Assembly: GCF_900107835.1 (NCBI RefSeq)
Contig: NZ_FNRG01000005.1
Location: forward strand, 1 to 64,000
Direction of reading: 5' to 3'
Source: Oribacterium sp. KHPX15
GTDB taxonomy: Bacteria; Bacillota; Clostridia; Lachnospirales; Lachnospiraceae
Length of the DNA: 64,000 nt
Shown: piece by piece, positions 1-6,903 of the stretch
How the letters are laid out: each line of letters begins with the position of its first letter
Position numbering within the stretch: the stretch's first letter is position 1
Position numbers and translations under genes: made by a program
Notes under the pieces: model-generated
What the model saw: the letters and a program-made list of their open reading frames with translations, nothing else
The model's database searches: none
Told to the model about the DNA's origin: nothing

Positions 1-351
1 ATAATACCATATTTTACCGTTTTTTCAAGCTCTATTTTCTATTCTTGACGATAACATCAAAGCACTTTGCGCTTTAACTTGCGCTTTATCATAAGCATCA
101 ACTTCATATAACTTTAAGCTTCTCATATTCCACCTAAACATAAAACAGGGACAAGAAACCTTGTCCCTGCTGTTAACTCGCTCACTTATAAGGCTGTGCA
201 TCACCTATACTTAACTAGAGTATACATCAATGATCTTATCTTTCAAGTAGCAAAATCACAAACTCAACTGATTTTACAAAAAATTCACATCAACGTATTC
301 ATCATCATCGTATATTGACTGTGTCTTTATGGTCATATTAAATATCTCCAT
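1..351. other. left flank, no convincing gene
   Basis: This AT-rich stretch lies beyond the outer copy of the rpsI-end repeat, so it is probably the original chromosomal DNA downstream of rpsI. It holds a hairpin at 146-169 (listed separately) and a 33-codon minus-strand ORF at 25-126 that I do not call. Nothing else is recognisable between 170 and 351. Confidence 0.5.
141..169 (-). terminator. Rho-independent terminator-like hairpin
   Basis: A 10-bp perfect stem (146-155 paired with 160-169, core GGGACAAG/CTTGTCCC) with a 4-nt loop is followed on the minus strand by TTTTATG. It would stop leftward transcription coming from the accessory segment. Confidence 0.6.
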
Positions 352-434
352 GTAAAGAAAAACCCCAGAAACACAAGGTTTCCGGGGTTTGTGAATTCTT
401 TTCGATTCTCCGAAGATTATCTCTTTGAGAACTG
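352..434 (-). repeat. outer attachment-site-like copy of the rpsI 3' end
   Basis: This 83-bp sequence repeats 4921-5003 in direct orientation with a single mismatch. Read on the minus strand it contains the last 18 nt of rpsI (CAGTTCTCAAAGAGATAA, 417-434) followed by the rpsI terminator hairpin (361-389). Sequence to the right of 434 no longer resembles rpsI. This is the structure expected of the far attachment site left when an element integrates into the 3' end of a gene and restores it. The attachment role is inferred. Confidence 0.8.
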
Positions 435-478
435 TGGGTATGGAGAAAAGCTTGAAATTTCGCCATTTGGGGAAGCAT

Positions 479-490
479 TTGCTTATTACC
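479..490 (+). repeat. arm-site-like short repeat, outer end
   Basis: TTGCTTATTACC starts 45 bp inside the outer attachment-like repeat. The same 12 bases occur at 4865-4876, whose inner edge is likewise 45 bp from the other attachment-like repeat. Symmetric spacing and identical orientation suggest integrase arm-binding sites. Confidence 0.45.
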
Positions 491-498
491 TGTTTCTT

Positions 499-524
499 AC
501 CGGGAGCGACCCAGGGCTCCCGGT
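499..524. repeat. 9-bp perfect inverted repeat
   Basis: ACCGGGAGC (499-507) pairs with GCTCCCGGT (516-524) around an 8-nt loop. There is no T-tract on either side, so it is not an obvious terminator. It lies near the outer end of the rpsI-inserted element and could belong to its recombination or transfer region. Confidence 0.4.
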
Positions 525-592
525 GACGACAGGATTGTTATCTGTTTCATTAAATCCTGCTTGTTATTCTTAATATGTTGAAGGAATCCTCA

Positions 593-1096
593 TCATATCT
601 TAACTGCATGTCTTTTTCTGTATTCTTCATTATCCTTCCTTGAGAGCTCTGCATCTACCTGTTTTAGCTCTTTTTCAATTTTATCTCTCCGGGATTCATC
701 AGCAGTACGTAATTCCTGCTCTAGGCTGGTTTTTTTAGCTTTCAGCTTTTCTATCTCCCTGTCTACCTTATCTGTACTTAAAGTTGTAGTCTCGCTGGTT
801 TCTGTTTCTTTCGGTGCCTCTGGTGTTTTTCCCGACTTTGGAGATCCAGATTTATGGTTTTCTGGCAAATCTGCCTTCTTATCATCCCCATTTTCCTTAT
901 CGGGTTTCATTGCATTTTTTGCATAATCCGATGGAATATACTCATCATAATTCTTAGGATATTCCGCACCTGTAACTGGTTTATCCGGCTTTTCGTCATC
1001 TTTCTGATTTTCAGGTTTCACATCATCGGCCTTTTGTGCCTTGATATATCTCTCCTGTTCAGGTAGCGTGTTCATACCAACTGCATTAACCTTCAT
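593..1096 (-). CDS. hypothetical charged protein with C-terminal coiled coil
   Basis: I do not recognise a family for this 167-residue protein. The start chosen is the ATG at 1096, which has GAGAGG about 10 nt upstream; an in-frame GTG three codons earlier lies too close to that site. The first 120 residues are rich in Lys, Asp, Glu, Pro and Ser and look disordered. Residues about 110-160 are a heptad-rich Lys/Glu segment predicted as a coiled coil. There is no signal peptide and no membrane segment. It follows the sensor kinase gene by about 165 bp on the same strand, so co-expression with the two-component pair is possible. It is confined to the rpsI-inserted segment and is probably accessory cargo. 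Confidence 0.6.
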   Translation of the reverse strand: MKVNAVGMNTLPEQERYIKAQKADDVKPENQKDDEKPDKPVTGAEYPKNYDEYIPSDYAKNAMKPDKENGDDKKADLPENHKSGSPKSGKTPEAPKETETSETTTLSTDKVDREIEKLKAKKTSLEQELRTADESRRDKIEKELKQVDAELSRKDNEEYRKRHAVKI

Positions 1097-1260
1097 AGCA
1101 TTCACACCTCTCTTTCAAGTTTCTGTGATATTCTCATCCATTTTCAACTTATCGAATATTTGTACTTAAAACTCTCATAGAATATTTGATACTTTAGGTC
1201 TCAATACTTACATCGGATTAATGATTACGCTAATAACCCTTATGTAACGAAAGGTCAATT

Positions 1261-2778
1261 CTATGTATCAGAAGGACACCTTTTCTTAAGCATAACAGTT
1301 ATCTTAAATATTTCTCCATCCTCCGTTATTCTCATAGTTCCATCATACCGCTCAGCTATATCAGCCACATTCTTAAGTCCTATTCCATGCCAAAAATCAT
1401 CCGCGTCTCTTTCTGTATGTGTCGATTTATCAAAGCCGTTTTCACAAACTATAAGGACAACATTTTCCTTATCCACAGTTTTTATACTAACATATTTTGA
1501 ATCATCTGCTGATTCTTCTGCAGCTTTTAAAGCATTATCCAAAATATTGGATAACACTATGGATAAATCGTAGACCGCTATTCCCCAGGACTCATCAAAG
1601 GAAAAAACTGATGAAAACAAAATCCCTTTTTCCTTTGCCTTCCTGTATTTATCGTTTATGACAACATCTGTAACAGGATTTCCTGTAAAATATCTCATTT
1701 CCACAGATTGAATGGTATCATCTATTTCCGAGATATATTGTTTCATATCTAAAATAAGTCCTTGTTCAGCAAGTCCCCTGATTGTGGTCAAATGATTGGC
1801 CATTTCATGGCGTGCCTTCCTGACTTGCTCGTAATATCGTTCGGTATCCTCCAACCTCCTTTGTATTGACTCCCTTTCGACGTTTCCGGCAAACACCATT
1901 TCACTCTTTTGTCGGTACTGGTTATATTTTTTCCAAATAATTACCGCACACAATTCCCCAAGGTACAAAAACAGTGCAATTGCCGGCAAAAGATACACCA
2001 GATAAGGATACATATCCAGCAATACAATGTCTCCTTCAGTAGTTTTAAATACTGCAATGCCGAGCATTATCCTTGTCAATATTATTCCGGCAATGTTCAT
2101 TACGGACAGATAACAAAGCTCTGTAAAGCTCATTTTTTCATATTGCTGTATACTTTTTATGAAAGGCAATATTTCCCCAAAAAGCACAAGACAATATAAT
2201 GCTTCTGCCACAAAGAAAAGAACCCCTATTGTTGATATAGGGCTAATATTTGAACCTCTTCCCGGTCCAGCACTCGTCATCACTCTTTTTATTAACTCAT
2301 TCATAAATGAATTAACAAAAAACCATGAAAGATATCGTAGGTTGAGATACAAAACAAGTGTAAATATAGTTTCTTTTATATATTCTCTCTTGTACACAAA
2401 CATAAAGGATAATGATATGCCTGATAAAATAATGATTTCAAAAGGCCATCCGTCCTCATTCATAAACCAGCGAGCTATTTCAATAAAGGAAATCAAAATA
2501 AAAAGCTTAATAGGTGTATTCAGATTATTAAATCTCGCTTTTAAAGAATTTGCATTATTTCCACAATCATTTTTATATTGCAAAGTTTTTAAAGGTATAT
2601 TCCCTGCAAAGGAGGGTTTTATCAACGGTTCTGTACGAAAAGTTCCTATACGGATACTATCGGAACACAATGGTACAAATGTATTCCAAATCATAACAAA
2701 AAAGAACGCCCTGCATATAATTCCAGTGATTTGTGACGCTGCATACAATAGATTTACTTTGACATCCGCACTCAGCAT
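1261..2778 (-). CDS. AgrC-like sensor histidine kinase (GHKL ATPase)
   Basis: This 505-residue membrane kinase should autophosphorylate and pass phosphate to the adjacent LytTR regulator. The first 285 residues contain several hydrophobic segments (roughly 8-32, 88-105, 115-150, 180-210, 225-245 and 258-283), as in peptide-sensing AgrC/HPK10 kinases. The phosphorylation helix carries RHEMANHLTTIRG with His324. The ATPase domain shows the N box NILDNALKAAE (411-421) and the G box HGIGLKN (464-470). Its start overlaps the stop of the regulator gene by 7 nt, so the two are translationally coupled. No AgrB-type processing protease or AgrD-type propeptide gene is visible nearby, so the ligand is unknown. 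Confidence 0.88.
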   Translation of the reverse strand: MLSADVKVNLLYAASQITGIICRAFFFVMIWNTFVPLCSDSIRIGTFRTEPLIKPSFAGNIPLKTLQYKNDCGNNANSLKARFNNLNTPIKLFILISFIEIARWFMNEDGWPFEIIILSGISLSFMFVYKREYIKETIFTLVLYLNLRYLSWFFVNSFMNELIKRVMTSAGPGRGSNISPISTIGVLFFVAEALYCLVLFGEILPFIKSIQQYEKMSFTELCYLSVMNIAGIILTRIMLGIAVFKTTEGDIVLLDMYPYLVYLLPAIALFLYLGELCAVIIWKKYNQYRQKSEMVFAGNVERESIQRRLEDTERYYEQVRKARHEMANHLTTIRGLAEQGLILDMKQYISEIDDTIQSVEMRYFTGNPVTDVVINDKYRKAKEKGILFSSVFSFDESWGIAVYDLSIVLSNILDNALKAAEESADDSKYVSIKTVDKENVVLIVCENGFDKSTHTERDADDFWHGIGLKNVADIAERYDGTMRITEDGEIFKITVMLKKRCPSDT

Positions 2779-3512
2779 ATTTCACGCTCCAAAAAGTCTG
2801 CATAACCGTCCACAAAATGTCTGCACTTGTATTTGGACAAAGGAATGAGGTCACCGCTGATCATTCTGATATCTTTCCTTGTATAATCAGAAATGTATCT
2901 CATATTAACAATAAAGCTTCTATGCACCAATATAAAGGTCTCATCAAGCTTACCCTTGACATCCTCAAATTTTCCATATATCTCAACAACAGTGTTTACT
3001 AAATGAATGCTTAGTTTTCTTCCTATGCTTTCTATATAGACAATATCCGTTAAGTTAATTGTCTTCTTTGTACCGCTTGAATTCACTGTCAGAAATTTAA
3101 ATTTCCGTTTTTCCACTGTTTGTGAAACAGCTTTCTGTACCTGCGCAAACACAAACTTAAATTGCTTTTCTTCTATTGGTTTAACAATGAATTGGAATGC
3201 TCTCACGCCAAACGCTTCCGGCATACGCTCAGGTAATCCAGTAACAAATATAATAAATGGTGTCTCAGAAGCTCCTCTGCCTTCTTCTATATGCTTTTTC
3301 TTCAGCTCTTCCGCTACTTTCATTCCATCAGGCGAGCATCTTAAATCTATATCTAAGTATAAAACATCCAGATTTCCGCCCTGCCTATAATATCCGAGAA
3401 CTTCTTCACCGGTCTGAAAATGATTTATGATGCTATACTCATCGTCAGTCCTTATATATTGTTCGATAAGATCTCTTGTATTCTTTTCATCATCACATAT
3501 TCCTATAACCAT
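2772..3512 (-). CDS. LytTR-family response regulator (AgrA-like)
   Basis: This 246-residue protein combines an N-terminal receiver domain with a C-terminal LytTR DNA-binding domain. The receiver shows the acidic pair Asp7-Asp8, the phospho-acceptor Asp54 in LYLDIDL, a Thr in FVTGL and the conserved Lys in FIVKPI. The LytTR domain occupies about residues 135-240 (IVYIES, HRSFIVNMRYI, IPLSKYK). It is the first gene of the pair and overlaps the kinase gene. An inverted repeat 56-108 bp upstream of the start could be its operator. Targets are not evident; self-regulation is a guess. Confidence 0.88.
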   Translation of the reverse strand: MVIGICDDEKNTRDLIEQYIRTDDEYSIINHFQTGEEVLGYYRQGGNLDVLYLDIDLRCSPDGMKVAEELKKKHIEEGRGASETPFIIFVTGLPERMPEAFGVRAFQFIVKPIEEKQFKFVFAQVQKAVSQTVEKRKFKFLTVNSSGTKKTINLTDIVYIESIGRKLSIHLVNTVVEIYGKFEDVKGKLDETFILVHRSFIVNMRYISDYTRKDIRMISGDLIPLSKYKCRHFVDGYADFLEREIC

Positions 3513-3567
3513 AGTTTTGTACCGATATTCGCCTAAACTGTTACGAAGTACTTATTGTAAAATGATT

Positions 3568-3620
3568 GGTCACCTTCACATTTCTTATATCGGCATAACA
3601 GTAAAGAAATTAAGGTGACC
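3568..3620. promoter_or_regulatory. spaced inverted repeat upstream of the response regulator
   Basis: GGTCACCTT (3568-3576) and its exact complement AAGGTGACC (3612-3620) flank 35 bp. The pair sits 56 bp upstream of the regulator start codon. It may be an operator or a long mRNA stem. The match is exact but the role is a guess. Confidence 0.35.
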
Positions 3621-3649
3621 TCTGGTAGGTTTTATATTAAAGCTTACAT

Positions 3650-3692
3650 ATTTAAAAACCGCAGCCACCTGAATTAACAGATTACCGCGGTT
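3650..3692 (-). terminator. terminator of the Abi_2 gene
   Basis: On the minus strand AACCGC (3692-3687) pairs with GCGGTT (3662-3657), the stem is extended by wobble pairs, and it is followed by TTTAAAT. It lies about 80 bp beyond the stop codon of the Abi_2 gene. Confidence 0.5.
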
Positions 3693-3770
3693 CTATAATC
3701 GATATCATTTTTAAATATTCAATACTTCGTCAATTGATTTAAGTGGCCATGTCTAACATCCCAGATATTT

Positions 3771-4655
3771 TCAAACTTGGGTCTGAATCAACAACTCTTT
3801 CCAATTTTCAGGAAATCCCATTGTTCTCACATCCACTTTTTCATATTTATTTATTAAATCCTCTATTTTATTTACATAAAGATTCCAATGTGTATCTTTC
3901 TTTAATATATGTTTCATACAAAGCAAGACACCAAACATTCTATTATTTCTTATACCGGCTTGCGAATACTCTTTGTATAAAATAGGTGTCTTCGACAATT
4001 TTGCATTGTATAGCCTTCCATAATGCGCACATATATTGCGCACATAAGAAATGCTCTCCAACCAACTTTCCAAATATGTATATCCAACCCCAAAACTCTT
4101 AGCCACCGCTTTCTTATCGGGATTTTTCATATTCTTATAGAACTTTGAAAGTGTACCAAAACTAAACACCTCAACAAGCGCATATATAGGCAACTCGGCA
4201 CCTTCATAATTTTCAATGAAATTCCTCACAAACGGAGCTTTTGAATTTCTGCCAATTTCCCCTTCTATATCATCAATAAAAGTTCTATGATATTCCGCAT
4301 CTACAAAATTCGAAGGCTCTTTATAACCAAGAACACCATATTCACCTGCAAAATAGTTTGCCACTCTGCATCTAACATTTACTTCGATTTTTTCTATTTC
4401 CGCAAAAGTAATTTGTCTAAAATTTGCATTAAATAGATATAACTCAACAATCTGTTTAAATGTTACGCCTTCAAGATAATTCCCATTCTTGGGTTTTAAA
4501 CCTAAGCTATAGGCCTTTATCAGCCTAAAGTATGATATATCATTTAATATACTTTTGGCGTACTCTTCATCATCAATTATCAAACCAAGTGATTTTAGGT
4601 TTTCAATTTGTTCATCTATCGTCATTGGCGGTTGATGCTGCTTAAGTTCACTCAT
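3771..4655 (-). CDS. Abi_2 (AbiD/AbiF) family abortive-infection protein with HEPN motif
   Basis: This 294-residue protein matches the Abi_2 family by its N-terminal pattern (DEQIENLKSLGLIIDD then ISYFRLIKAY) and its C-terminal ESISYVRNICAHYGRLYN block. The latter contains an R-x4-H motif (Arg206, His211), the catalytic signature of HEPN ribonucleases. AbiD/AbiF proteins stop phage growth by killing or arresting the infected cell; RNA cleavage is the inferred mechanism. The start at 4655 is supported by GGGAG 8 nt upstream; the longer reading frame from 4697 would cross the upstream hairpin. It lies alone, next to rpsI, with its own promoter and a hairpin unit upstream that may encode a regulatory RNA. 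Confidence 0.85.
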   Translation of the reverse strand: MSELKQHQPPMTIDEQIENLKSLGLIIDDEEYAKSILNDISYFRLIKAYSLGLKPKNGNYLEGVTFKQIVELYLFNANFRQITFAEIEKIEVNVRCRVANYFAGEYGVLGYKEPSNFVDAEYHRTFIDDIEGEIGRNSKAPFVRNFIENYEGAELPIYALVEVFSFGTLSKFYKNMKNPDKKAVAKSFGVGYTYLESWLESISYVRNICAHYGRLYNAKLSKTPILYKEYSQAGIRNNRMFGVLLCMKHILKKDTHWNLYVNKIEDLINKYEKVDVRTMGFPENWKELLIQTQV

Positions 4656-4667
4656 TATTTTTCTCCC

Positions 4668-4723
4668 AAAAATTAAAAGACCCAACGTGGTCCGCATCGT
4701 TGAGAGGCGTGTTGGGTTCTGTC
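4668..4723 (-). ncRNA. candidate short RNA upstream of the Abi_2 gene (abiF-RNA-like)
   Basis: Starting about 7 nt downstream of a good promoter, the minus strand holds ACCCAAC (4717-4711) paired with GTTGGGT (4686-4680) around a 24-nt loop with internal CGC/GCG pairing, then CTTTTAATTTTT. This terminator-like end lies just before the ribosome-binding site of the Abi_2 gene. Most initiation could therefore yield a roughly 55-nt RNA rather than mRNA. A conserved abiF RNA motif upstream of abiF genes has been described from comparative genomics (recalled). Whether this is a member needs a covariance search. Confidence 0.5.
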
Positions 4724-4729
4724 ACTATC

Positions 4730-4758
4730 AGTATATTCCAAAGCTTATAAAATTACAA
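4730..4758 (-). promoter_or_regulatory. sigma-A type promoter for the small RNA and Abi_2 gene
   Basis: Minus strand: -35 TTGTAA (4758-4753), a 17-bp spacer, and -10 TATACT (4735-4730). The predicted start near 4723 is immediately upstream of the hairpin unit. Confidence 0.65.
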
Positions 4759-4854
4759 TGAGAATCTCATCAAACGCAAATAATTAAGAATTAAGAATTA
4801 AGTTGTTAATAAAATAAATCAGATTTGAAGCAAATACGAATTTTGCTTCTTACC

Positions 4855-4876
4855 TGCTTATTACTTGCTTATTACC
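4855..4876 (+). repeat. arm-site-like tandem repeats, inner end
   Basis: TGCTTATTAC occurs twice in tandem here (4855-4864 and 4866-4875), the second within TTGCTTATTACC (4865-4876). That 12-mer is identical to 479-490, and its inner edge is 45 bp from the rpsI-side attachment-like repeat. A neighbouring inverted repeat (GAAGCAAA 4827-4834 with TTTGCTTC 4842-4849) adds to the structure of this end. Confidence 0.45.
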
Positions 4877-4920
4877 GTCTAATATTTCTTGATTTTCATA
4901 CCATCCCACAGCGTTTCTGA

Positions 4921-5003
4921 GTAAAGAAAAACCCCAGAAACACAAGGTTTCCGGGGTTTGTGAATTCTTTTCGATTCTTCGAAGATTATCTCTTTGAGAA
5001 CTG
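4921..5003 (-). repeat. rpsI-side attachment-site-like repeat
   Basis: This is the inner copy of the 83-bp direct repeat. It supplies the last six codons of rpsI and the terminator of the gene, so rpsI remains intact next to the inserted segment. It differs from 352-434 at one base just outside the coding part. Confidence 0.8.
4925..4958 (-). terminator. rpsI operon terminator
   Basis: On the minus strand AACCCCGGAAACC pairs with TTTCTGGGGTT around a short loop and is followed by TTTCTTTAC. It is 28 bp downstream of the rpsI stop codon. A second copy exists at 361-389 as part of the duplicated end. Confidence 0.85.
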
Positions 5004-5378
5004 AGGAGCACGACGTGCGGACTTGAGACCGTACTTCTTTCTCTCTTTCATTCTCGGATCTCTTGTAAGAAGTCCTGCCTTCTTGAGAACTGGTCTGTAC
5101 TCAGCATCCATCTCGCAAAGTGCTCTTGAGATACCGTGACGGATAGCACCAGCCTGACCTGTAGTACCACCACCACATACATTAACAAGGATGTCAAGCT
5201 TGCCTACGTTCTGTGTAAGAACGAGTGGCTGGTTAACGATGAGCTTCAGTGTATCAAGACCGAAATACTCATCAAGGCTTCTCTTGTTGATTGTGATCTT
5301 TCCTGTACCAGGCATGATATAAACTCTTGCAACAGAAGACTTTCTTCTACCTGTTCCGTAATTTCTGTTTGTTGCCAT
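4986..5378 (-). CDS. rpsI: 30S ribosomal protein S9
   Basis: S9 is a small-subunit protein whose C-terminal tail reaches the P-site tRNA. The 130-residue length is normal. The family signature [12 protein letters not shown] is at the N-terminus and the basic tail [13 protein letters not shown] at the C-terminus. It lies 14 bp after rplM, the usual rplM-rpsI operon. The last 18 nt coincide with the repeat of the inserted segment, and the reading frame and tail are restored exactly. Confidence 0.98.
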   Translation of the reverse strand: MATNRNYGTGRRKSSVARVYIMPGTGKITINKRSLDEYFGLDTLKLIVNQPLVLTQNVGKLDILVNVCGGGTTGQAGAIRHGISRALCEMDAEYRPVLKKAGLLTRDPRMKERKKYGLKSARRAPQFSKR

Positions 5379-5392
5379 CTTGATATCCTCCC

Positions 5393-5827
5393 TTAGAATG
5401 TAAGCTCAACAGGCTTCTGTGCCTGGTGCTTGTGATCTGCGCCAGCGTATACGAAAAGCTTCTTATACATCTGTCTGCCTAATGGTCCGTGAGGGAGCAT
5501 ACCCTTAACTGCATACTCGATAACCTTCTCAGGCTTCTTAGCCTTGAGATCACGAAGAGATGTCTCACGCATTGAACCAACATACTTTGAATGTGTGCGA
5601 TAAATCTTCTGCTCAAGCTTCTTACCTGTTACGGTGATCTTGTCAGCATTAACGATGATTACGTAATCTCCGCAATCAAGGAACGGTGTGTAGATTGGCT
5701 TGTTCTTTCCGCGAAGAACCTTAGCAACCTCTGATGCAAGACGTCCAAGTGTCTTACCCTCTGCATCTACTACATACCACTTTCTGTCCTGTGCAATAGT
5801 AGAAGCTGTAGCTACGTATGAATTCAT
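5393..5827 (-). CDS. rplM: 50S ribosomal protein L13
   Basis: L13 is an early assembly protein of the large subunit. The 144-residue sequence has the family hallmarks [29 protein letters not shown] and [21 protein letters not shown]. It is the first gene of the rplM-rpsI operon, with a strong ribosome-binding site (GGAGG) and a roughly 240-nt leader upstream. It probably carries out the autoregulation known for L13 in Bacillus, by analogy. Confidence 0.98.
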   Translation of the reverse strand: MNSYVATASTIAQDRKWYVVDAEGKTLGRLASEVAKVLRGKNKPIYTPFLDCGDYVIIVNADKITVTGKKLEQKIYRTHSKYVGSMRETSLRDLKAKKPEKVIEYAVKGMLPHGPLGRQMYKKLFVYAGADHKHQAQKPVELTF

Positions 5828-6067
5828 AACAACCTCCTGTTATAAGGCTACTTACTCTGGTCTCTGTCCAAAACAGAACTTCTGTCGGCCGCCGCATCGG
5901 GTTAAATGCGAGGTTTCTTCTTAATTTAAGAAGACCTTCTTTCGGCGCAAGTGGTCCACTCTGAGACTGATTTCAGTATTTAATGTAGCCCGGGCCGATG
6001 CTTTCGACCCTGCTGTGAATAGTTAACTGCTCATCTTCGGGCGCAATACGCCTGTAAACAAACAGCA
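5828..6067 (-). promoter_or_regulatory. long rplM 5' leader (possible L13 autoregulatory leader)
   Basis: About 240 nt separate the predicted transcript start from the rplM ATG with no ORF. The stretch contains several stems, for example CTTCTTAA/TTAAGAAG near 5915-5935 and GC-rich pairs around 5885-5905 and 5985-6045. L13 leaders in Firmicutes repress translation when L13 is in excess. I did not match a defined consensus. Confidence 0.5.
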
Positions 6068-6073
6068 ATACGT

Positions 6074-6114
6074 ATTATATTTGCAATCTTTCGGACTGTC
6101 AATATAGTTGACAG
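6074..6114 (-). promoter_or_regulatory. rplM promoter with overlapping palindrome
   Basis: Minus strand: -35 TTGACA (6102-6097), a 17-bp spacer and -10 TATAAT (6079-6074), a consensus promoter. The -35 is embedded in a palindrome CTGTCAA-N5-TTGACAG (6096-6114), which could be an operator. No regulator for it is evident. Confidence 0.8.
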
Positions 6115-6149
6115 CTTTTTGAATTATAAAATTAATATAAAACTGATTT

Positions 6150-6806
6150 TTAGTCCTTTTCCATAATTTCTATGATTTCTGCCAATGTCTCCGGCTCTTC
6201 ATCAAGCAATTCCCTGACATCATCAAGGTCGCTCATGTCTTTGATTCCGAAAACCTTGCAGCCTGCGTCATATCCTGCATGGATGCCATTGGGAGCATCT
6301 TCCACTACGATGCACTCCTCCGGCTTAAGTCCGATTCTTTCGGCGCACTGAAGGTAGATGTCCGGTGCAGGTTTTCCGTGGGTTATCATTTCCCCGGAAC
6401 AGATGTAGTCGAACTTTTCTGTGTAGCCGGTTTTATCAAGATAATGCATAACCACGGGCTTTAGTGAAGATGAGCCTAATGCTATTCTGTAGCCCTTCTG
6501 CATTAGCCAGTCAAACAGTTCGTCCAGACCGGGCTTCTTGGGGATATCATTATCGATAAAATACTGGTCGATGTACTTCTTTCTGTAGCCTCTTTCCTCC
6601 CAGTAGTCAAAGTCGGGATTAACTTCATTGAACATCTTTCCGATGTTCTCCATGGAGGCTCCGCGCATTTTGTTGATCATCTCGTCGGTCATTGTGTAGC
6701 CTCGCTCCTTTGATGCTACTTTCCAGAAATGGTGATATACCTTTTCCGTGTCGAACATGGTGCCATCCATGTCGAATATAAAGCCTTTGATGTTATCATA
6801 TTTCAT
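6150..6806 (-). CDS. HAD family hydrolase (beta-phosphoglucomutase-like)
   Basis: This 218-residue protein is a haloacid-dehalogenase superfamily phosphatase or mutase. Motif I is FDMDGTMFD with nucleophile Asp12 and acid/base Asp14. Motif II is the Ser of ALGSSS, motif III the Lys of HGKPAPD, and motif IV VVEDAPNGI. The helical cap between motifs I and II gives subfamily IA. The start at 6806 has AAGGGGA 7 nt upstream; the upstream ATG at 6827 lacks a site. The substrate cannot be read from the sequence. It lies between truA and rplM on the same strand; the rplM promoter lies just downstream of its stop codon. Confidence 0.88.
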   Translation of the reverse strand: MKYDNIKGFIFDMDGTMFDTEKVYHHFWKVASKERGYTMTDEMINKMRGASMENIGKMFNEVNPDFDYWEERGYRKKYIDQYFIDNDIPKKPGLDELFDWLMQKGYRIALGSSSLKPVVMHYLDKTGYTEKFDYICSGEMITHGKPAPDIYLQCAERIGLKPEECIVVEDAPNGIHAGYDAGCKVFGIKDMSDLDDVRELLDEEPETLAEIIEIMEKD

Positions 6807-6903
6807 AGCTTTCCCCTTTTCAAACAAATGTCAGCCTTTTTCATGAGACTACACACATAGTTCTCATTAGAACGACAGTGAATGCAATTTATAAATCTCT
6901 ACA

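Larger units (their letters stand above)
352..5003. mobile_element. integrated or decayed element in the 3' end of rpsI (about 4.6 kb, no integrase)
   Basis: Two 83-bp direct repeats of the rpsI 3' end plus terminator bracket the segment. Short TTGCTTATTACC repeats lie 45 bp inside each end, like integrase arm sites. The cargo is an AgrC/LytTR-like sensor pair, a charged unknown protein and an Abi_2 family defence protein. No recombinase, relaxase or replication gene is visible between the repeats. The segment is therefore either a cis-mobilisable remnant that needs an integrase in trans or an element that has lost its recombination module. The 3' end of rpsI is a known target of tyrosine-recombinase elements in Firmicutes (recalled, not looked up). 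Confidence 0.7.

Noticed and set aside
25-126. 33-codon minus-strand ORF with AGGTGG three bases before the ATG
   Set aside because: Very short, too close to the putative ribosome-binding site, and no recognisable family.
854-1066. Hydrophobic plus-strand ORF
   Set aside because: Antisense shadow of the charged hypothetical gene; Lys/Glu codons read backwards give Ile/Leu/Phe runs, and there is no ribosome-binding site.
2159-2848. 229-codon plus-strand ORF
   Set aside because: Lies wholly opposite the histidine kinase, which has clear motifs.
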